NCBI GenBank assembly: GCA_964625745.1
Contig: CAZVCJ010000082.1
Span: forward strand, 1 to 17,506
From: CAZVCJ01 sp964625745
Lineage (GTDB): Bacteria; Chloroflexota; Anaerolineae; VGOG01
DNA length: 17,506 nt
Direction: 5' to 3'
The notes beneath the pieces are model-generated. The model searched no databases. It worked only from the letters and a program-made list of their open reading frames with translations, and was not told where the DNA came from. A program made the translations under genes and the position numbers. Shown piece after piece: positions 13,426 through 17,506 of the stretch; position 1 is the first letter of the stretch; the number at the start of each line of letters is the position of its first letter.

Positions 13426-13971
13426 ATGGCATTGAAAGCGAAACAGCGAGACAAAGTGCGAGTGCAGGTAGACCTGACCGCAGCCGAGGCTACCTTGCTG
13501 GAGCTTCTGCAGAGGCGACTGTCAGTCCGTTCGCGGGCCGATCTGCTCCAGCAGGCCTACGGCACCTTTCTTTGGATCGTGGACGAAATGCTATCGGGGC
13601 GACGCATCGTCAGTGTCGAAGCGGTGATGCTGGATCAGTTGGAGAGGTTCAAAGAACTGAGCGTGCCAGCGGTGGAGCCATTGGTCTTTGGGCACTATCA
13701 GTACCTGGTCACCCGCCCGGAGAAAGGACGGAAACAGCCCTACCTGAAAGGGCGAAACATGACAGTGGGGCAATTGGTGTACAAGATGCGAGCCAACCAA
13801 TTGAGTGTCGAACAGGCAGCCGAGGACATGGACCTGCCAGCGAGGCAAGTCATGGAAGCCGTCGCCTACTACCAGGTCCACCGCGACCTCATTGAGAGCG
13901 AGATGGACGAGGAAAAGCAATACTTGCTCTCCCACGGAGTTGAACTTGAGCCTCGCACTGTACCTCGATGA
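13426..13971 (+). CDS. Putative antitoxin: ribbon-helix-helix-like N-terminus plus DUF433
   Basis: The 181-residue protein starts MALKAKQRDKVRVQVDLTAA. Residues about 8-60 (KVRVQVDLTAAEATLLELL ... SRADLLQQAY) fit a ribbon-helix-helix DNA-binding fold. Residues about 90-165 (YLVTRPEKGRKQPYLKGRNMTVGQL ... LSVEQAAEDMDLPARQVMEAVAYY) fit DUF433, the antitoxin domain usually paired with DUF5615 PIN-like toxins. The frame is open further upstream through the promoter, so the ATG at 13426 with GGAGG 6 bases before it is the start. It overlaps the toxin gene by 26 bases. By analogy with type II antitoxins it would bind the toxin and repress the consensus promoter; this is inference. It is longer than the usual stand-alone DUF433 protein. 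Confidence 0.75.
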   Translation: MALKAKQRDKVRVQVDLTAAEATLLELLQRRLSVRSRADLLQQAYGTFLWIVDEMLSGRRIVSVEAVMLDQLERFKELSVPAVEPLVFGHYQYLVTRPEKGRKQPYLKGRNMTVGQLVYKMRANQLSVEQAAEDMDLPARQVMEAVAYYQVHRDLIESEMDEEKQYLLSHGVELEPRTVPR

Positions 13972-14311
13972 CTGTGCCTTCTCCCACGAACTGAGACGAT
14001 TGCTGCTCAGAGCCGGACACGACGTCGAGACCCCTGCCGATGTGCATCCCCCTCTCACCGGGGAGGACGATGCAACCCATTTTGCCCATGCCAAAGCGGT
14101 CGGCTGTGCCATTCTAACCTTGAACCCGAGAGACTTCAAAGAGTTGCACGACCAGGATCCCGATCACCCTGGCATCCTCGCTGTATACCAGGATAACGAT
14201 CCAGTTAAAGACATGAACTATCGCCAGATCGTCCAGGCGATTTCCAATTTGGAGAGCACCAGCGTCTCCATTGCCGGAGGGTTTTGGTCACTCAATGTCT
14301 ATCGTTGGTAA
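13946..14311 (+). CDS. Putative DUF5615 PIN-like toxin (RNase)
   Basis: The 121-residue protein starts LSLALYLDDCAFSHELRRLL. It follows the DUF5615 (Mut7-C/PIN-like) plan: the acidic pair D8-D9 after the first strand, AGHDVETPADV, acidic D41/D42, and CAILTLNPRDFKEL (D63), corresponding to the nuclease-site acidic residues. Such proteins are predicted ribonuclease toxins. The TTG at 13946 is preferred: GGAG lies 6 bases upstream and it starts directly before the first beta strand. TTG at 13940 is possible but sits on the Shine-Dalgarno sequence. The gene overlaps the antitoxin frame by 26 bases, as expected for coupled toxin synthesis, and ends 4 bases before a terminator hairpin. Confidence 0.75.
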   Translation: MSLALYLDDCAFSHELRRLLLRAGHDVETPADVHPPLTGEDDATHFAHAKAVGCAILTLNPRDFKELHDQDPDHPGILAVYQDNDPVKDMNYRQIVQAISNLESTSVSIAGGFWSLNVYRW

Positions 14312-14315
14312 AGAG

Positions 14316-14351
14316 AAGAGCCTCGCCCTGATTGCTGAGGGCGAGGCTTTT
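14316..14351. terminator. Bidirectional terminator between toxin and nucleotidyltransferase genes
   Basis: AAGAGCCTCGCCCT (14316-14329) pairs with 14338-14351, loop GATTGCTG, and is followed by TTTTT on the plus strand and TCTTCTCTTT on the minus strand. It fills the 40 bases between the two convergent stop codons. Confidence 0.85.
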
Positions 14352-15014
14352 TCATCGTTCTTCTTGTGAACCCGCCGGTCTGCTGGCGTGGGCTTTTTCC
14401 CACAAATCCCGATATGCCGCCTGCACCCAGGAGTCCAATTGGTCTGCCAGCGTCAGGGGGAGTTTCAGACGGACGATCAGGTCTTGCACATCGGCCAGGT
14501 CTCGCAACCGGTGGGGAGCGCTCATCCCAGAGGCCAGTTTCAGCTCGATCAGTTTCTCCAACGTCACCACGCGGATACCCTCTATCTCCACCGTCACCCC
14601 TGGGGTCGTCGGGTCGGGGAAAGCCACTGGTTTGGGCAATCCATCGCCAGGATACTCCCCGGCGGTCACGATTTCGATGCGCACCCCTGTCTCAGTGTCG
14701 CGGAACGTTTTCTCGGCTCCGCTGAAGGCTGGCCGATAGCCCCGCCCCACCAACCGCTGGCGGAAACGCTCCAATCCAGATGGCGTCAGCAGCAAGTCAA
14801 TGTCCTCCGTCAGTCGTGGATACCCGTGTTCGGCAAGAGCAAGTCCTCCCAACAGGGCGTAAGGAATTCCCTCCGCATTCAACCGTCGCGTCAATCGGCG
14901 CAATGTGCCGTGCAATCGTCCCTCACCGGCAAAGTAAGCGCTCGCTTCGCGGAGCATCCGCTCTCCGCCTCCTCGGAGCAAGTGTTCGTAGGCCAATCTC
15001 TGCTCTTCTGTCAT
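14352..15014 (-). CDS. Nucleotidyltransferase (MNT/AbiEii-like superfamily)
   Basis: The 220-residue protein has a helical lead followed by a Pol-beta-type nucleotidyltransferase core: LLGGLALAEHGYPRLTEDIDLLL, with the G-G at 56-57 and the metal-binding D71 and D73. A later strand, VRIEIVTA, could supply the third acidic residue. It resembles small AbiEii-like or MNT-type transferases of unknown target; no AbiEi-like partner is adjacent. The frame can start at TTG 15035, but ATG 15014 has AGGA 6 bases upstream and is preferred. It lies 27 bases after cooC on the same strand and is probably in the same transcript, which is odd company for a metal-centre chaperone. It ends at the bidirectional terminator. 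Confidence 0.78.
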   Translation of the reverse strand: MTEEQRLAYEHLLRGGGERMLREASAYFAGEGRLHGTLRRLTRRLNAEGIPYALLGGLALAEHGYPRLTEDIDLLLTPSGLERFRQRLVGRGYRPAFSGAEKTFRDTETGVRIEIVTAGEYPGDGLPKPVAFPDPTTPGVTVEIEGIRVVTLEKLIELKLASGMSAPHRLRDLADVQDLIVRLKLPLTLADQLDSWVQAAYRDLWEKAHASRPAGSQEER

Positions 15015-15041
15015 TGGTTTCCTGGGCGATTCCAAATGGGT

Positions 15042-15815
15042 TCAGAAATTAGATAGGCCATCAGCGATAGCTTCGGCCTCTTCCACCATCTGAGGGTCGA
15101 GGTCGAAGACCGAGACGCCTCTGCGGTCGGCCTCGATGGCCAGCGGGCTCTCCGAAAGGAAGCCAAGTACCCGAAAGCCGGGCAGGCTCTCGGTGATGAA
15201 GTCCCGGTCGGCTTGACCCCGCACTTTGTTGCCCACGACGTAAACCTCCTCGATGCCGATGTCAGCGGCCAGGCGAGAGATGGTTTGAGCCGTCTTCAGG
15301 CTGCGCTGGCCTGGCTCGACGACGGCGATCATGGCGTCAACGGCTCCGGCTGTGCCTCGCCCCAGGTGCTCAATGCCGGCCTCCATGTCGAGGATGATTA
15401 GTTCGGAGCGCTGCAAAAGCAGATGGCGCACCAGGTTCTTGAGCAGGGCGCTCTCAGGGCAGACGCAGCCGGTGCCGCCGCCCTTGATAGTTCCCATCAC
15501 CAGCAGCCTCACGCCGCGCCACTCGGCCGAGAAGCGGTCGGGGATGTCGTCCACGCGGGGGTTCAGCTTGAAGAAGCCGCCGTACTCCCCCAGCTTGGCC
15601 CCAGTGCGCTCGTAGATGAGCTCCTCCATCTCGGCGATGGGGACGATTTGCTCGGCCACCTCCGTGGGAAAGCCCAGGGCCGAGGCCAGGTTGGCGTTGG
15701 GATCGGCGTCTATGACCAGCACCCTCTGATCCCGCTCAGCGTAGATATAGGCCAGCAAACTGGTTAACGTGGTCTTGCCCACACCTCCCTTGCCGGTAAT
15801 AGCGATCTTAGGCAT
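15042..15815 (-). CDS. cooC: CooC-like nickel/CO-dehydrogenase maturation ATPase
   Basis: The 257-residue SIMIBI-class (MinD/ParA-like) ATPase starts MPKIAITGKGGVGKTTLTSL with a deviant Walker A carrying K9 and K14. It has VIDADPN (35-41) as the A'/switch region, LDMEAGIEH near 142-150, and NKV at 196-198 for base recognition. The diagnostic feature is GGGTGCVCPE at 112-121: the C117-x-C119 pair is the dimer metal-binding motif of CooC, which loads nickel into CO dehydrogenase. This separates it from ordinary ParA proteins. GGAGGG precedes the ATG. Upstream, 35 bases away, is the PpiC lipoprotein; downstream is a nucleotidyltransferase. No CO dehydrogenase, acetyl-CoA synthase or hydrogenase gene is in the window, so its client is unknown. 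Confidence 0.9.
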   Translation of the reverse strand: MPKIAITGKGGVGKTTLTSLLAYIYAERDQRVLVIDADPNANLASALGFPTEVAEQIVPIAEMEELIYERTGAKLGEYGGFFKLNPRVDDIPDRFSAEWRGVRLLVMGTIKGGGTGCVCPESALLKNLVRHLLLQRSELIILDMEAGIEHLGRGTAGAVDAMIAVVEPGQRSLKTAQTISRLAADIGIEEVYVVGNKVRGQADRDFITESLPGFRVLGFLSESPLAIEADRRGVSVFDLDPQMVEEAEAIADGLSNF

Positions 15816-15824
15816 GTTCCCTCC

Positions 15825-15852
15825 AATATCTAATATCCAATACCCAATATCT
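15825..15852. repeat. Heptamer tract (AATATCC-type x4) across the PpiC gene stop codon
   Basis: AATATCT, AATATCC, AATACCC, AATATCT. The unit is the same as in the tract at 2601-2628. It fills most of the spacer between the PpiC and cooC genes and supplies part of the PpiC stop codon (15851-15853). Confidence 0.8.
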
Positions 15853-16825
15853 AATCAATGAACCGTTCGATAGTAGCACCGTTCCACTGCTCCTGCATCC
15901 AACCGGCGAAAGCCTGTTCCTTCAAGGAATTCAGTAAATCCGGCGGTAGGGGGCGGTCGGGGGCCTTTTCCAAGACCTGGACGATGTGGTAGCCGAACTG
16001 GCTCTGCACGACTCCGCTGATCTGGCCAGGCTGGAGGGCAAAGGCGGCCTCTTCAAGTTCAGGCGAGATCAACTGCCCCCGGTGGAAGAAGCCCAAATCG
16101 CCCCCGGCTTCTTTAGTGTTCTCGTCCTGGGATCGCTCTCTGACCAGGGTCGCGAAGTCCTCTCCCGCTTGCAGTCTAGTCAAGATGGTCTGGGCTTCCT
16201 CCTCCGTCTGCACCAGGATGTGCCGAGCGTGCACTTGCTCGGCGGTGGTCGGGACGGAGCCCGTGATCCGCTCGAATATAGCCAGGGCCAGCAGTTGGAA
16301 ACCAAGCTCCTCTTGGAACTCCTCATAGGTCAAGTCGCTGGTTCTCAGCCATTCCTCGAAGCTCGCTTGTCCTCCCCCTTCCTCGATGCTCTGTTGGATC
16401 ACTGCTTCCAACTCTTCTTCAGAGATAGTCACGCCTTCCTGGGCGGCGGCTTGCTCGATGAGCACCTGCTCGATCATCGAGTCCAGAACCTGGCGGCGCA
16501 TCTGGGCCAGCCTGGCCTTGCCATCTTCGCTCTCCAGATCGAAGCCCTGTCCCGCCATAGCCGCCTCGAACCTGGCCGTCTCTTCCTGATAATCGGCCAG
16601 GGGGATGGGCTGTCCGTTCACCATGGCTGCCAAAGGCCGTTCGCTGCTCGGTGTCGGGGAGGGCCTGGCTATCGTCGCAGTTGCCGGAGGTGGAGTCACC
16701 TCCTGTACGGTTGTGTTGGTCGGCCTGGGCGTTATCCCCTCGCTAAAGGGAACCTCTTCCGGCCCGCAGCTCACCAGCAAGCCCATAGTCGTGATCATGA
16801 CAAACGCTAATCGTTTGTGTCTCAA
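15851..16825 (-). CDS. PpiC/PrsA-type parvulin peptidyl-prolyl isomerase lipoprotein
   Basis: The 324-residue exported foldase has a signal peptide RHKRLAFVMITTMGLLVSC with lipobox cysteine C20, then a Thr/Pro-rich spacer to about 62. A SurA-N-like helical chaperone region (about 66-190) follows, and then a parvulin domain at 199-286 (VHARHILV, GGDLGFFHRGQ, FGYHIVQV). It would isomerise prolyl bonds and help fold secreted proteins outside the membrane. The frame extends 51 codons further upstream with an ATG at 16864, but TTG at 16825 is preferred: AGGAGG lies 4 bases upstream and it puts positive charges directly before the hydrophobic core. It is first of a likely three-gene run with cooC and the nucleotidyltransferase. 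I found no convincing promoter. Confidence 0.88.
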   Translation of the reverse strand: MRHKRLAFVMITTMGLLVSCGPEEVPFSEGITPRPTNTTVQEVTPPPATATIARPSPTPSSERPLAAMVNGQPIPLADYQEETARFEAAMAGQGFDLESEDGKARLAQMRRQVLDSMIEQVLIEQAAAQEGVTISEEELEAVIQQSIEEGGGQASFEEWLRTSDLTYEEFQEELGFQLLALAIFERITGSVPTTAEQVHARHILVQTEEEAQTILTRLQAGEDFATLVRERSQDENTKEAGGDLGFFHRGQLISPELEEAAFALQPGQISGVVQSQFGYHIVQVLEKAPDRPLPPDLLNSLKEQAFAGWMQEQWNGATIERFID

Positions 16826-16843
16826 GTATCCTCCTGGTATAAT
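16815..16843 (+). promoter_or_regulatory. Candidate promoter towards the IS110 transposase
   Basis: Extended -10 TGGTATAAT (hexamer 16838-16843) has a weak TTGTGT 17 bp upstream. Transcription would give a leader of about 150 bases before the transposase ATG. It overlaps the start of the opposing PpiC gene. Confidence 0.35.
16826..16835 (-). promoter_or_regulatory. Shine-Dalgarno deciding the TTG start of the PpiC gene
   Basis: AGGAGG (plus-strand 16830-16835) lies 4 bases before TTG at 16825. The upstream in-frame ATG at 16864 has no such site. Confidence 0.65.
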
Positions 16844-17000
16844 AGGTTTCGTGGTGGTTGACATTGCCACCAAATCGGGTAAAGTATCTTCGCCCCATCC
16901 TGTGAGGTCGGAGCCTGTTGACAAAGACGGGAGACGCACAGGGTTTTCGTTCCGTTCCGGCCTCGCCGACGGGGACACTCATAATCAGGAGGGACCAGTC

Positions 17001-17506
17001 ATGAGCCGAAAACGACGTACTCACCTACGAGGTAAGCGAGGGCAAGCCTTTGCCGACCAGATTCGAGGCATTTCGTTGGACCGCATCCTGTGCGTTTCCA
17101 TAGACGTTCACAAGTATTTCCACGTGGTGACGATTCACAACGCGCTGGGCGAGATCATGACGCCCACGTTCGAGATCGACATCTTTCAAGCCGGCTTTGA
17201 CCAGTTGTGTCAAGCGATAGACGAAGCTATCGTTCGGACGAAGGCCCAGGTGGTCTTGACGGGCATGGAGCCGACGGGCCACTACTTTGAGAACCTGGCA
17301 CGACACCTGCGTCAACGACCACAGCCAGTGACGTTGATCAACAGTTACGCCGTCAGGAAGAATCGGGACCAACAGATGATGCACCACGAGAAGGACGACG
17401 AGATTGACACGGCGTCCATCGGCGACCTGCTGCGACGCGGAGAAGGCACGCCTTTCAAGCCCGCCAGCGGGGTCTACCTGCAACTGCAACACCTGGACCG
17501 CGTTCG
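17001..17506 (+). CDS. IS110-family transposase, N-terminal part (runs off the window)
   Basis: 168 complete codons are visible. The product is a DEDD transposase of the RuvC-like fold: D35 in SIDVHK, E90 in GMEPTGHY, and D133 and D136 in KDDEID, which together form the complete DEDD set. The C-terminal serine-containing Tnp_IS110 domain lies beyond the window. IS110 elements transpose without usual inverted repeats and use a bridge RNA from their non-coding flank to choose target and donor. AGGAGGG (16987-16993) precedes the ATG. The 175 bases between this gene and the PpiC gene must contain the left end of the element if it is a standard IS110. Because it is cut by the window edge, intactness cannot be judged. 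Confidence 0.9.
   Translation, partial: MSRKRRTHLRGKRGQAFADQIRGISLDRILCVSIDVHKYFHVVTIHNALGEIMTPTFEIDIFQAGFDQLCQAIDEAIVRTKAQVVLTGMEPTGHYFENLARHLRQRPQPVTLINSYAVRKNRDQQMMHHEKDDEIDTASIGDLLRRGEGTPFKPASGVYLQLQHLDRV

Noticed and set aside
14352..15035. AbiE-type abortive infection system
   Set aside because: Only a nucleotidyltransferase is present; no AbiEi-like antitoxin is adjacent and the gene sits behind cooC, so no defence call is made.
16919..16946. TTGACA as -35 for the transposase
   Set aside because: The sequence 17 bp downstream (GGTTTT-like) is not a -10, so it was not listed as a promoter.
17025..17492. 155-codon minus-strand open frame opposite the IS110 transposase
   Set aside because: It is the shadow of a clear transposase frame with the full DEDD residues and has no recognisable domain.
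1..17506. tRNA or rRNA genes
   Set aside because: I saw no cloverleaf arms with T-loop GGTTCRA-type motifs and no ribosomal RNA signatures in the spacers; a covariance-model scan would settle this.

Overview
This window reads as chromosomal DNA from an uncultivated, moderately GC-rich bacterium, most likely a member of Chloroflexota (Anaerolineae-like). That placement is an inference. It rests on a YfhO-type giant membrane protein, an archaeal-style phosphoglucose/phosphomannose isomerase, a CooC ATPase, a DUF433/DUF5615 toxin-antitoxin pair, lipoproteins with classic lipoboxes, and many short heptamer and octamer repeat tracts. A 100-N gap whose two flanks share an exact 55-bp overlap shows that this is draft, probably metagenomic, assembly.

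Layout. The left edge (1-125, minus) holds the start of a receiver-like protein, divergent from a 1377-residue membrane protein (366-4499, plus). That protein fuses a YfhO-type region to a complete oligosaccharide flippase. A 23-bp tandem repeat array and a 15-bp perfect hairpin separate it from a convergent minus-strand block: a DUF4349 lipoprotein interrupted by the artificial gap, a metallophosphoesterase, an FAD-dependent amine-oxidase-like protein coupled to a YbhN/LPG-synthase-type membrane protein, a SWIM zinc-finger mini-protein, a phosphoglucose/phosphomannose isomerase coupled to an AbrB-type regulator, and rsmI. Divergent from rsmI is trmO, followed on the plus strand by a GNAT acetyltransferase and a toxin-antitoxin pair bracketed by two near-identical hairpins. 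Convergent on the minus strand is a likely operon of PpiC-type lipoprotein foldase, CooC and a nucleotidyltransferase. An IS110-family transposase runs off the right edge.

How the genes fit together. The left half leans towards envelope and glycan biology (YfhO-flippase, YbhN-like protein, isomerase supplying hexose phosphates, DUF4349 lipoprotein). RsmI and TrmO modify 16S rRNA and tRNA respectively and share one back-to-back promoter region. CooC suggests nickel or CO-dehydrogenase maturation, but no CO dehydrogenase lies in the window.

Promoters are unusually readable. Seven sites have a -35 and a -10 hexamer separated by exactly 17 bp, and they help settle several start codons. Several of the most probable starts are GTG or TTG. 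The most unusual items are the YfhO-flippase fusion, the family of roughly four-copy heptamer tracts found both between and inside genes, the hairpin-bracketed toxin-antitoxin cassette, and the 23-bp iteron-like array.
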